DNA of 64,000 nucleotides from Rhizobium sp. 32-5/1 (GTDB taxonomy: Bacteria > Pseudomonadota > Alphaproteobacteria > Rhizobiales > Rhizobiaceae). The stretch spans positions 186,001-250,000 of the forward strand of contig NZ_CP120640.1 in assembly GCF_029537235.1 (NCBI RefSeq), read 5' to 3'. The position numbers were made by a program, and so were the translations under genes. The notes under the pieces were generated by a model. It saw nothing but the letters and a program-made list of their open reading frames with translations, had not been told where the DNA came from and did no database searches. Below are positions 35,484 through 44,452 of this stretch, piece by piece (the first letter of the stretch is position 1; each line of letters opens with the position of its first letter).

Positions 35484-36355
35484 TCAGGACAGGAAGAGTT
35501 TCTCGTTCGTCTTTACCTGATCCATCTTCTGCAGGCGGAAGATTTCTTCGACGCTGACAATGTCGTTGTTGACCGCATGGATGCCGCGATCCTTGAGGAT
35601 ACGGACGAATACATCCTGCATGGCGGTGACGGAGGCGCGAATGGCATGGTTGCCGTAGATGACGATCGCGATCTTGCCGAGCGCCTTTATCCGCTCCTCG
35701 TTCATTTCCGGATAGGCGGTCGGAACGATGACGATCGGCACCTTGCCATTCCAGTTCCGCACGAAGCTCTCCACTTCATCCGGTGTCTTCTGCTTGGAAT
35801 GGATCAGGATCATATCGGCCCCGGCGGCTTCGTAGGCTGCAGCGCGCTTCAACGCCTCTTCCTCACCCAAACCGGCGATCAGCGCCTCTGTGCGGGCGAT
35901 GATCAGGAAATCTGGATTGAGCGCGTGGCGACGGCCGCACGGATCTTGCCCTGAAATTCCTCAAGTCTCAGCAGGTCCTGGCGTCCATCGGCCACAAGGC
36001 TTGTAACCTTCGGGAATGTCTTGTCCTCGATAACCACCGCCGCAGCGCCGGCGCGTTCGTACTGTTGGATCGCGTAGATGACATTGATCGCATTGCCGAA
36101 ACCGGTGTCAATATCGGCAATGATAGGCAGCGAACTCTGCTCACCCATAGCGCGCACCATGTCGAGATGCTGCGTCATCGAGATCATGCTGACATCGGCG
36201 AGACCGTAAAGAGCGGACAGTTCAAAGCCCGATGCCCAGATGCCGTCAAAACCTGCCTCTTCCACCAAACGTGCCGAAAGCGGGCTGTGCGCTGCCATCA
36301 CATGGGCGAGGCCATTTGCGATAATCGTCTGCTTGAGTTGTTTGCCTTTGCTCAT
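35484..36355 (-). pseudogene. palA: Phosphonopyruvate hydrolase (PalA-like, PEP mutase/isocitrate lyase superfamily), one-base frameshift
   Basis: The reading starts MSKGKQLKQTIIANGLAHVM at 36355, overlapping the aminotransferase stop (ATGA). It leaves frame after AAVATRS (about 35917) and continues in another frame as NPDFLIIARTEALIAGLGEEE to 35484. One added base gives 290 residues, the length of Variovorax PalA. The catalytic loop reads EDKTFPKVTSL with Thr118; PEP mutases have Asn there, while phosphonopyruvate hydrolase has Thr118. Expected reaction: phosphonopyruvate plus water to pyruvate and phosphate. The break is probably a sequence error. Confidence 0.82.
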
Positions 36356-37569
36356 GCTGCGTCCTCCTGAACAAGCGCTTGGCAGGCGGCGATGATCCGG
36401 TCGCACCCCTCTGTCAGTTCCGCTTCGGAAGAAGCGTAAGATATCCGAAAGTAGGGTGACATCAGGAAACCGGAGCCGGGAACGACGGCGACGCCGGCAT
36501 CCTCAAGCAGAAACATCGCAACGTCCTCGTCGGTCCTGATGATTTTGCCGGCGGGCGTTCTCCTGCCGATCAGACCTTCGCAGGAGGCGAAGACGTAGAA
36601 TGCCCCGTCGGGAGCAGTGCAGCGCAGTCCATAGGCTTCGTTGAGTTTCCTGACGACGAGATCCCGGCGGGCCTCATATTGCTTGACGAAGCCCTGAAGA
36701 TAAGATTGATCGCCGCCAATGGCCTCAACTGCCGCATATTGGGAGATCGAACTGGTGTGGGAGGCGGTCTGACCCTGAATGGTGTTCATGGCCTTGATGA
36801 GGTCCGCTGGACCAGCCCCATAGCCAAGGCGCCAACCCGTCATGGCGTTTGCCTTCGAAACACCGTTGACGGTCAGTGTGCGATCGTACAGCCAAGGCGC
36901 CACAGCCGCGATGGTCGCAAATTTGGTATCCCCATAAATAAGCTTTTCATAGATATCATCGGCCAGAACCATGACATGCGGATGGTTTCTCAGCACCTCG
37001 GCCAGCGCGCGAAGCTCCTCCGCGCTGTAGACGGCACCCGTCGGGTTGGACGGCGAGTTCAGCATCAGCCAGCGCGTTCGCGGCGTGATCTGCTTTTCGA
37101 ACGCTTCCGGCGTGAGCTTGAAACCATCTGCTTCACTGCAGGAAATGATGACCGGAGTGCCGCCGGCGAGGCGGACCATATCCGGATACGACACCCAGCA
37201 AGGCGCCGGAATGATCACCTCGTCGCCCGGATCGAGGGTCGCAAACAGGGCGTTGAACAGGATCTGCTTGGCGCCGCAGGCAGTGGTGATCTGATTGATG
37301 TCGTAGTGCAGATTGTTTTCGCACTCGAACTTGTCCTGGATGGCCTTGAGCAGAGAGGGAATGCCGGGAACCGGTGTATATTTCGTCTTGCCGGAGCGGA
37401 TTGCATCGATCCCGGCGTTCTTGATGTTTTCAGGCGTATCGAAATCGGGCTCCCCGGCGCTCAGTGCGATGACGCTTTTTCCGAGCTCCTTCAGTTCACG
37501 CGCTTTGGCAGTCATTGCCTTGGTGGCCGATGGCTTAACAGCGCCAAGCCGCTTCGAGATAAAAGTCAA
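36352..37569 (-). CDS. Class I/II aminotransferase (aspartate-type; probable phosphonoalanine transaminase, PalB-like)
   Basis: This 405-residue fold-type I PLP enzyme has the AspC/AatA-like N-terminus (SATKAMTAKARELKELGKSVIALSAGEPDFDTP), NSPSNPTGAVYS, the DD.YE segment VLADDIYEKLIYG, the PLP-binding Lys in VNGVSKANAMTGWRLGY and the substrate-carboxylate Arg in YFRISYASS. Its stop overlaps the palA-like start. In Variovorax the palA/palB pair degrades L-phosphonoalanine: PalB forms phosphonopyruvate and PalA hydrolyses it. Enzyme class is certain; substrate is inferred from coupling. Confidence 0.85.
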   Translation of the reverse strand: MTFISKRLGAVKPSATKAMTAKARELKELGKSVIALSAGEPDFDTPENIKNAGIDAIRSGKTKYTPVPGIPSLLKAIQDKFECENNLHYDINQITTACGAKQILFNALFATLDPGDEVIIPAPCWVSYPDMVRLAGGTPVIISCSEADGFKLTPEAFEKQITPRTRWLMLNSPSNPTGAVYSAEELRALAEVLRNHPHVMVLADDIYEKLIYGDTKFATIAAVAPWLYDRTLTVNGVSKANAMTGWRLGYGAGPADLIKAMNTIQGQTASHTSSISQYAAVEAIGGDQSYLQGFVKQYEARRDLVVRKLNEAYGLRCTAPDGAFYVFASCEGLIGRRTPAGKIIRTDEDVAMFLLEDAGVAVVPGSGFLMSPYFRISYASSEAELTEGCDRIIAACQALVQEDAA

Positions 37570-37773
37570 TGTAGCCTCCTTGCCCGCGCCACTGCGGCGC
37601 GCTGGTTTCGAGGCAACCTAGGCCGGGCAGAATGGATCTGCCAGCTTATCCATATCATTTGTGAGGGATTAAAATCGCATTTTCCAATGTAAGCGGAATC
37701 ACAAAGACAACCGACGGCAATTCAGACAGAAAATCAGGCTCGCTTCATTTCGCGATCGACTTGGCCAGCGGCA

Positions 37774-38694
37774 TCATTCCGCGCTTCCGTTCGTACCATC
37801 CATGGCCCCGGCTTTCCGGCAGAGCCTGGTGATCCATCGGCAGAAGGCGCGGGCAAGATCCGGGTTGTGGCTTCGGTCGAGTGCGTAGGCGTGATATTGC
37901 TTTCCGCTGTTGACACGCGATCCCGGCAAGACTTCCAAGAGTCCTTGAGCAATCAGATCCGCGACCAAAATCTGGGGCGTCACCAGCAAACTTTGCCCCG
38001 TCGTGACGGCCGGCAATGCCAGATAGTGGTGATCATATCGCGCGCCGGAGAGTATATCAGAGGTCTTCAGACCCAGGGCACGTGTCCAGATTGGAATGAT
38101 GTCGGGTCTGGATGTGACCGTGATGAGCGGTGTGGTGCGCAAAGAGGCGAGGTTGCGCCCCGCGACAAACTTCGGCGCCCCAACGCACACAAGCTGCTCG
38201 TCATGGATGTCCCAGCGGTCAGACGCTTGCGTAAGCGCCAGGTCGCGTGTCAGCAGGACATCGAAATTGTCTGTGGCAGTTGGGGCAGACAGGGAAGTAA
38301 CGATATCTACCGTAACGCCGCCCATTTCTTTGGAGAAGTACTGAAGATTGGGGATTAAAAGCGAATAGGAGAAGGTGGATAGTGACGTCCGCACGATCAG
38401 ACGGTTTGGCTCCTTTCGGTCGCCGCGGCGCATCCGATTGGCGGTGAACAGTATCGTCTCCAATGGTTCGGAGACGGCATCCGCAAAGAGACGGCCGAAA
38501 TCGGTCAGTTGAGTGCTGCGGCCCCGGCGCTCGATGAGTTTAGCGCCAAGATATTCTTCCAGAACGGCCAGATGGCGACTGGCAGAACTTTGCGTTATCC
38601 CAAGGCTTTCGGCCGCACGCGTTACACTATTCTCGCGAGCGATTTGCACGAAGGCGCGTACTGCGTTGAGAGAGAGGTCTTCCTTCTCCGACAT
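37774..38694 (-). CDS. LysR-family transcriptional regulator of the phosphonate-type cluster
   Basis: This 306-residue protein has an N-terminal winged HTH (LNAVRAFVQIARENSVTRAAESLGITQSSASRHLAVLEEYLGAKLIER) and a substrate-binding domain. It lies upstream of the aminotransferase/palA operon on the same strand, and divergent from the Ugp-type ABC operon (176 bases to its first start). It is placed to control both. This arrangement parallels the LysR regulator reported next to palA/palB, from memory. The effector is unknown. Confidence 0.87.
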   Translation of the reverse strand: MSEKEDLSLNAVRAFVQIARENSVTRAAESLGITQSSASRHLAVLEEYLGAKLIERRGRSTQLTDFGRLFADAVSEPLETILFTANRMRRGDRKEPNRLIVRTSLSTFSYSLLIPNLQYFSKEMGGVTVDIVTSLSAPTATDNFDVLLTRDLALTQASDRWDIHDEQLVCVGAPKFVAGRNLASLRTTPLITVTSRPDIIPIWTRALGLKTSDILSGARYDHHYLALPAVTTGQSLLVTPQILVADLIAQGLLEVLPGSRVNSGKQYHAYALDRSHNPDLARAFCRWITRLCRKAGAMDGTNGSAE

Positions 38695-38869
38695 GTCGGT
38701 CTTCCATTTAGGTCAAGATGGTCGAAGCATCAAATCGCGAATCGTCTTTTTGATATCGCTTTTTTCGATGCCTGTCATTTACTTGTAGCAAAACTGGCTG
38801 ATTAGCTAGCTACCAACGCCAAAAACTTCTGGCCTGGTAAAGGGCCCTTGAAAAATGAAGGGGAACACA

Positions 38870-40042
38870 ATGGCGAAAATATCGATACGAAACATCGGGA
38901 AGTCCTTTGGCGCGACGTCAGTACTGAAAGGCGTCTCGCTTGAAATTGCCGACGGCGAGTTCCTGACGCTACTCGGTCCCTCCGGCTGCGGGAAATCGAC
39001 ACTCCTGCGCATATTGGCGGGACTTGAGGTGCAGAGTGGCGGCTCGCTGGCGATCGGCGACCGCGTGGTGGACGGGATACGGCCGAAGCGGCGCGACGTC
39101 GCCATGGTCTTCCAGTCCTATGCGCTCTATCCGCACATGACGGTACAGGAAAACATGGCGCTGCCGTTGCGCATGCGGCGGCTGTCAGCATGGCAAAGAT
39201 TGCCGTTGATGGGCGAATTGCTGCCGGGAACGACGGCGACAACCGCGGAGATCGAGCGGGACGTCACCCGCACCGCCAAGTCCCTCAGCATCGGCCATCT
39301 GCTGGCCCGCAAGCCCGGGCAACTGTCCGGTGGCCAGCGTCAGCGCGTGGCTGTGGGGCGCGCCATGGTGCGCCAGCCTGCCGTTTTCCTGATGGACGAG
39401 CCACTGTCCAACCTCGACGCCAAGCTCAGGGTGCAGATGCGCGCGGAGATCAAGGAGTTGCATCAGCGCCTCGGCGTCACCTTCGTCTATGTCACTCACG
39501 ACCAGTCCGAAGCCATGACCATGTCGGACCGGGTCGCGGTGATGCTCGACGGTGAGCTTTTGCAGGTGGCGCCCCCGCAGGAGATCTATGCCGATCCCGA
39601 CGACCTGCGCGTCGCCGAATTCATCGGCTCGCCAAAGATCAACATCCTCCAGGCGACGCTGCGTTCGGACGGACTGGCCGACGCCTCCGGCACAAGCTTC
39701 ACAGTAGCGGCGGGTCTTGCACCCGGATCAACCCTTTCCTTGGGTATCCGCCCAGAAGCCTTCCATCTCGTTGATGCGAGCAAGGACAATGTCTTGACCG
39801 GTTCGGTGCGACTGGTGGAGCATATGGGCTCCGACCTCTATGTGCATCTCGATGTGCCTGGTGCCGATCATCCTCTTGTCGCGCGGCTGCTCGCGGAACG
39901 CGCGCCGCAGATCGTCTCGGGCCAGACCCTCCATCTGGGCGTCAAGCCGGAGCGCCTGCTGCTCTTCGCGGCCGATGGACGGCGGCTGCGTCCGGATGGA
40001 AACACCAAGGCGAACGTGCTGCAGATCAAGGAGCGCGTCTAA
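38870..40042 (+). CDS. ABC transporter ATP-binding protein (UgpC type)
   Basis: This ATPase of about 390 residues has GPSGCGKST, VFQSYALYPHMT, LSGGQRQRVAVGRAM, DEPLSNLDAKL and VTHDQSEAMTMSDR, followed by TOBE domains. The ATG at 38870 is preferred over 38855 because AAGGGG lies at good spacing before it. A longer than usual insert (about residues 95-130, WQRLPLMGELLPGTTAT) separates Q-loop and signature. It heads the four-gene importer operon, and its last base overlaps the next ATG. Confidence 0.91.
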   Translation: MAKISIRNIGKSFGATSVLKGVSLEIADGEFLTLLGPSGCGKSTLLRILAGLEVQSGGSLAIGDRVVDGIRPKRRDVAMVFQSYALYPHMTVQENMALPLRMRRLSAWQRLPLMGELLPGTTATTAEIERDVTRTAKSLSIGHLLARKPGQLSGGQRQRVAVGRAMVRQPAVFLMDEPLSNLDAKLRVQMRAEIKELHQRLGVTFVYVTHDQSEAMTMSDRVAVMLDGELLQVAPPQEIYADPDDLRVAEFIGSPKINILQATLRSDGLADASGTSFTVAAGLAPGSTLSLGIRPEAFHLVDASKDNVLTGSVRLVEHMGSDLYVHLDVPGADHPLVARLLAERAPQIVSGQTLHLGVKPERLLLFAADGRRLRPDGNTKANVLQIKERV

Positions 40043-40998
40043 TGAGCACGGCTTCCTTTACAGGGCCGGACCCCGCCGGTTCTTCAACTAACACCGCCGA
40101 AACCCGCAAGGCGCTGCGCAATCACAGGTTCGCCGAAACACTCGCAGCATGGTCATTGGCCGGACCGGCACTTGTCCTGCTTGTCATCCTGTTCTTCCTG
40201 CCTGTCTTTGCCGTCTTTGGCATTGCGCTCACCGACTGGCAGTTCGGCGCCAGTACGCTCTCCTTCGTGGGCTTCGGCAATTTCAAGGAGGTTTTCTCCG
40301 ACGAGGGTTTTCGCGCCTCACTTACCAACACCCTCCTCTACGTCGCGATCGTCGTGCCTGGTACGATCGTGCTTGGGCTTGTGATCGCACTTCTCATAGA
40401 AAGCGGCAAATCATTGCGCGCCTTCTACCGCGCCATTCACTTCCTGCCGTTCATGGCGACGCTGACCGCCATGGCGATCGCCTGGGAGGCACTGCTGCAT
40501 CCAACCCTCGGTCTCGTCAATCAGACGCTCGCCGCCGTCGGCCTGCCGACGGCCAATTGGCTGCGCGACGAGAACACGGTGCTGCCGGTTCTTGCGGTCA
40601 TCGGCGTCTGGCAAAACCTCGGCTATGCCATGGTGTTGTTCCTCGCAGGCCTCAAGTCGATACCACAGGACCTCTATGACGCTGCCGACATTGACGGCGC
40701 TGACCTTTGGCTCGACCGGCTGCGCACCGTCACCCTGCCGATGCTTGGGCCGGTGACCATGTTCGTCTTCATCGTCGTGGCGCTCCGAGCCTTTGAGACC
40801 TTCGATACCGTGCAGGTTCTGACACGGGGTGGACCGGGGCACGCTTCGGAGATGCTGCTCTATACGCTCTACCGCGAGAGCTTCGAGTACCTGCGCACCG
40901 GCTATGGCGCATCAGTCGCTGTCGTCTTCCTCTTCATCGTCGTCGCGCTGACCCTCATCCAGGCACGCGTGATGGACAAAAGGGTCCACTACCAATGA
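40042..40998 (+). CDS. ABC transporter permease (UgpA/MalF type)
   Basis: This 318-residue inner-membrane protein has helices such as LAGPALVLLVILFFLPVFAVFGIAL and the EAA loop DAADIDGADLWLDRLRTVTLPML. The end of the ATPase gene and the next permease start both overlap it (TAATG and ATGA junctions), so the four subunits are tightly coupled. It forms the pore with the next product. Confidence 0.9.
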   Translation: MSTASFTGPDPAGSSTNTAETRKALRNHRFAETLAAWSLAGPALVLLVILFFLPVFAVFGIALTDWQFGASTLSFVGFGNFKEVFSDEGFRASLTNTLLYVAIVVPGTIVLGLVIALLIESGKSLRAFYRAIHFLPFMATLTAMAIAWEALLHPTLGLVNQTLAAVGLPTANWLRDENTVLPVLAVIGVWQNLGYAMVLFLAGLKSIPQDLYDAADIDGADLWLDRLRTVTLPMLGPVTMFVFIVVALRAFETFDTVQVLTRGGPGHASEMLLYTLYRESFEYLRTGYGASVAVVFLFIVVALTLIQARVMDKRVHYQ

Positions 40999-41831
40999 GC
41001 ACCGATCGTCTCACACCACCGTCGCACATCCTGCGGCATGCCGCCCTGCTGATCACCGGCGCCCTGATCCTCATCCCCTTCGTCTGGATGGTCTCGCTGT
41101 CGATCAAGCCGCCGGGCGAGATCTTTCGCGCCTCCTTCAGCTTCTGGCCTGAGCAGTTCTACGGCATCGAGAACTACACCAAGGCTCTGACCGAAGCGCC
41201 GCTGCCGCAATACATGCTGAACGGCATCTTTGTCTGCACGATGATCGTAGTGCTGCAGATCGTCGTTTGCGCGCCGGCGGCCTATGCGCTGGCCAAGCTT
41301 GACTTTCCCGGCAGGAACTTGCTGTTCGGCATGGTACTGATCGCGCTGATCCTGCCGCACGAGGTGCTGTCCCTGCCGCTGTTCATCCTCGGCTACCAGA
41401 TCGGCATCCTCAACACTTATGCAGCGCTGATCTTCCCCTATATCGTCTCGCCCTTCGGCATCTTCCTACTCCGGCAGTTCTTCAAGACGGTTCCTGACGA
41501 CGTTATCCATGCCGCGCGCCTCGACGGACTCTCCGAACTTGGCATCGTCTGGAAGATCATGGTGCCGATGGCACTGCCCGCCATCATCGCCTTCGGCATC
41601 TTCTCGGTCGTCGGCCATTGGAACAGCCTGTTCTGGCCGTTGATCGCCGTGCGCGACCAGGGGCTCATGCCGCCGCCGCTTGGCATCATGGCTTTCAAGA
41701 ACGAAGAAGCCGGCAACGACTACGGCCCCCTTATGGCGGCATCAACCCTCGTCGTCGCTCCCCTCATCATCGCATTCCTCTCCGCCCAACGATGGTTCGT
41801 CGAAGGCCTCACAGGCGGAGCGGTGAAGTGA
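40995..41831 (+). CDS. ABC transporter permease (UgpE/MalG type)
   Basis: This 278-residue inner-membrane protein has six predicted helices and the EAA-type loop HAARLDGLSELGIVWKIMVPMALP. The C-terminus RWFVEGLTGGAVK is typical. UgpE relatives import glycerol 3-phosphate and glycerophosphodiesters as well as sugars, which fits a phosphorus-containing ligand. Family alone does not prove that. Confidence 0.9.
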   Translation: MSTDRLTPPSHILRHAALLITGALILIPFVWMVSLSIKPPGEIFRASFSFWPEQFYGIENYTKALTEAPLPQYMLNGIFVCTMIVVLQIVVCAPAAYALAKLDFPGRNLLFGMVLIALILPHEVLSLPLFILGYQIGILNTYAALIFPYIVSPFGIFLLRQFFKTVPDDVIHAARLDGLSELGIVWKIMVPMALPAIIAFGIFSVVGHWNSLFWPLIAVRDQGLMPPPLGIMAFKNEEAGNDYGPLMAASTLVVAPLIIAFLSAQRWFVEGLTGGAVK

Positions 41832-41854
41832 CCTCCAAAAATAGGACAGCTACA

Positions 41855-43141
41855 ATGAAACTGACTCGCCGAGTTTTCGCTAAAATAATCGCTGTTGGTC
41901 TCGCCACAGCTCCAGCGATTTCCATTCTCTCCGCAACCGAAGCATCGGCGGAGACAATCACACTGAAGATTTCCCATGCTTGGCCAAATCGAACCGAGTT
42001 CCTCGATAAAATGCAGGCCAGCTTCAACGCGACGCATGACGACGTGCAGATCGAGTATGTTGCTGCAGGAGACAACTGGCAGCCGCTTTTTCAATCGACG
42101 CTGCGGGATTCGCTCGTCGGGCAACTTCCCGATATCACTCATCAGCTGATCAACTATACCGGGCTTTTTACCGCCAAAAACATCGCACAGCCGATTGACG
42201 CGATACCTGGAGGCCAAGCTTTCATTTCGTCCTCGGGCGTCTCAAGTGCTCTTGTTGAGGCTGCATCGGTGAACGGACACGTCTATGCCGTACCCTACGG
42301 CCTCACCATCCCCGTTGTCTTCTTCAACATGAGCCTGCTCAAGAAAGCGGGTTGGAAGCAAGCGCGTTCACCGCAAACCTGGGAAGAGATCATTGATGCC
42401 GCGGCGAAGGTCGCGGCCCTCGGCGGCAATATCAATGGTGGTTACTTGGAGTTCGAAGCGTCTAACAACTGGATGTATCAGAACGTGCTGACCGGAATTG
42501 GTGGTTCCATGGGCGACAAAGACAGCGCCATAGGATTCGACAATGAGACCGGCGTAGAAGCTATGACGATCATCCGAGATTTCGCCAAGGCTGCGAATAC
42601 TTCAGCGATGACGACGAACCAAGCGCGCCAAGCGTTCAATGCAGGAACAATGGGCATTCTGTTTCGTTCGGCAAGCGGCATTCCTTCAATTATGGAGGCT
42701 GCCCAAGCCAATAACTTCCAACTCGAGATCGGCTCCTTCCCGGTCGTTTCCGGTAAAGGCAAGCTCTCGGCGGTTTCTCACGGAATGTTCGTTCTCACCA
42801 AAGATCCCATTCGCCAAAAAGCTGCTCTTCGGTATCTCGAATGGGCTTACGGCTCCGAAGGCCAGGCGTTACAAACTCAATACGCTGGCTACCTTCCGGC
42901 CAATTCCAAGGCATTCGGCGAAAGTGATTTGTTTGCTGACTACAACAAGTCCAATCCTTACGCTCGTAACCTGATCGCGTCATTGTCGAATGCCGGAGAC
43001 TGGCACACCTATCCGGTCGACAACACTGACCAGATCTTTGACGCCCAGATCGAAGTCGTTCGAAGGGTGATCACCGGCAAGACAGACCCCGCAGCGGCCG
43101 TCGCCGAAATGTCAACCGCCACTCAGAAATTTCTGAAGTGA
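41855..43141 (+). CDS. ABC transporter substrate-binding protein (family 1), possible Tat signal
   Basis: The protein has about 428 residues and the signal peptide MKLTRRVFAKIIAVGLATAP, cleaved near ASAET. TRRVFAK resembles a twin-arginine motif (S/T-R-R-x-F-x-K), so folded export is possible. Mature blocks ITLKISHAWPNRTEFLDKMQASF and VPYGLTIPVVFFNMSLLKKAGW are typical of UgpB/MalE-type proteins. The ATG at 41855 is chosen over a longer open frame that overlaps the permease. It is followed by a clear terminator. It sets the ligand range of this importer. Confidence 0.9.
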   Translation: MKLTRRVFAKIIAVGLATAPAISILSATEASAETITLKISHAWPNRTEFLDKMQASFNATHDDVQIEYVAAGDNWQPLFQSTLRDSLVGQLPDITHQLINYTGLFTAKNIAQPIDAIPGGQAFISSSGVSSALVEAASVNGHVYAVPYGLTIPVVFFNMSLLKKAGWKQARSPQTWEEIIDAAAKVAALGGNINGGYLEFEASNNWMYQNVLTGIGGSMGDKDSAIGFDNETGVEAMTIIRDFAKAANTSAMTTNQARQAFNAGTMGILFRSASGIPSIMEAAQANNFQLEIGSFPVVSGKGKLSAVSHGMFVLTKDPIRQKAALRYLEWAYGSEGQALQTQYAGYLPANSKAFGESDLFADYNKSNPYARNLIASLSNAGDWHTYPVDNTDQIFDAQIEVVRRVITGKTDPAAAVAEMSTATQKFLK

Positions 43142-43148
43142 ACCCGTA

Positions 43149-43181
43149 GGGGCCAGTAGGCAATTGCCCTGGCCCCTTGTT
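43149..43181 (+). terminator. Rho-independent terminator after the ABC importer operon
   Basis: GGGGCCA (43149-43155) pairs with TGGCCCC (43170-43176), with further pairing inside (GGCAATTGCC), and is followed by TTGTT. It begins eight bases after the binding-protein stop. The downstream aminotransferase probably has its own promoter or is reached by read-through. Confidence 0.6.
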
Positions 43182-43265
43182 CCCCCGGCAACGAAGCTCT
43201 TCGAACCGGTGCTCGCTGCGCGGGTACCATATTCAAATTCAACCAATGCATTGCACGAGGCCATC

Positions 43266-44414
43266 ATGAACACTGCCATAGGAACACCTCAAATCGAACC
43301 ACAGAAACCGGCGAGCTCTTCGCTGCCTCCTGTTCCCATGACGGGTAACCTTCCGCCGCGTGTCCCCGATGTCTTCGATCCCGAGTATCGCTCGGCGATG
43401 AAGAATGTCCTCGAAGCAAGGCAGCCGATGGACTGGATCGGTGTCCATCAATTCCTGGGTTTTCCCGAGGATCGTGTGGCCGGCGCCAAGTTCGTTACGC
43501 GCCGCCTTTCCGTGGCCCCTGATCCGGATAGGGTTGTTCTGTCCCACTCGACGCAGGCAATTTTGACCGTGCTTTGCGGTGCGCTCATCGGAACGAATGG
43601 CGTCCTGGCAGTCGAGGAATTGACCTACCCCACCATGGCGAAATTCGCCAAGCAAATGGGCTTTAATCTGGTTGGCGTCAAACTGGACGATCAAGGGATC
43701 ATACCAGACGCGTTCGAGAAAGTGTGTGAACAGCATAAGCCGCAAGCGCTCTATACTTTGCCCACGTTGCAGAATCCGACGACTGCTTTGATGGGCCTGG
43801 AGCGCCGGAAGGAAATCGTCGCGATTGCGAGAAAGCATGGCGTCGCGATATTTGAGGACGAGATTTACGCGCTCCTGCCAGAGGATCTGCCGCCACCACT
43901 CGCCGAACTGGCGCCAGAGATCACCTACTATATGCTTGGCACGGCCAAATCGATCGGAGCGGGCCTGAAGGCAGCCTATCTCGTCACGCCCAAAGAAACT
44001 GATCCGGCTCGCTTGTTCTGGCCTGGGAGCGGCATGACCTACTGGATGATCGCACCCGCCAATGCGGGGGTTGCGACGGAACTGATTCATAATGGCGGTG
44101 CTGATAGGATCATTTCTGCTGTCCGCGATGAAACCCGCGCACGGCAAAACATGGTGGCTGAAACGCTGAAAGGCGTCAGTTTCCGCACCGCGCCGGAATG
44201 CTTGCATGTCTGGATGGACGTTCCGGCCAACAGGGAACTCTCTGATTTCGTTGAAGACTGCAAACGCCGCGGCGCGGAAGTCGGCCCCGCGACCACGTTT
44301 CTGATCGCGGGCGGTTCCGCTCCCCATCGCATCAGATTTGGAACTGGCAAGGCAAGAGATCGGGAGGTGCTTCAACGCGGTCTGGATGCAATCGCTGGTG
44401 CTTTCTTCCGGTGA
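43266..44414 (+). CDS. PLP-dependent aminotransferase (MocR/2-aminoadipate transaminase type, no HTH)
   Basis: This fold-type I protein of about 382 residues resembles the aminotransferase half of MocR regulators but lacks the winged HTH. LYTLPTLQNPTTALMGLERR is the MocR-like PLP-pocket block, FEDEIYALL holds the cofactor-ring Asp, and GTAKSIGAGLKAAYL carries the PLP Lys. The ATG at 43266 is chosen; longer frames lack a ribosome site. It lies between the importer and a class IV aminotransferase, which suggests transamination of the imported amino compound. Confidence 0.83.
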   Translation: MNTAIGTPQIEPQKPASSSLPPVPMTGNLPPRVPDVFDPEYRSAMKNVLEARQPMDWIGVHQFLGFPEDRVAGAKFVTRRLSVAPDPDRVVLSHSTQAILTVLCGALIGTNGVLAVEELTYPTMAKFAKQMGFNLVGVKLDDQGIIPDAFEKVCEQHKPQALYTLPTLQNPTTALMGLERRKEIVAIARKHGVAIFEDEIYALLPEDLPPPLAELAPEITYYMLGTAKSIGAGLKAAYLVTPKETDPARLFWPGSGMTYWMIAPANAGVATELIHNGGADRIISAVRDETRARQNMVAETLKGVSFRTAPECLHVWMDVPANRELSDFVEDCKRRGAEVGPATTFLIAGGSAPHRIRFGTGKARDREVLQRGLDAIAGAFFR

Positions 44415-44452
44415 AAATCGCTACGCCGCAAATCATTTGATGGGACCAAACT

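Noticed and set aside
35484..36355. PEP mutase (phosphonate synthesis) as the function of the palA-like gene
   Set aside because: The loop has Thr118 instead of the mutase Asn, and there is no phosphonopyruvate decarboxylase nearby to pull the unfavourable mutase reaction.
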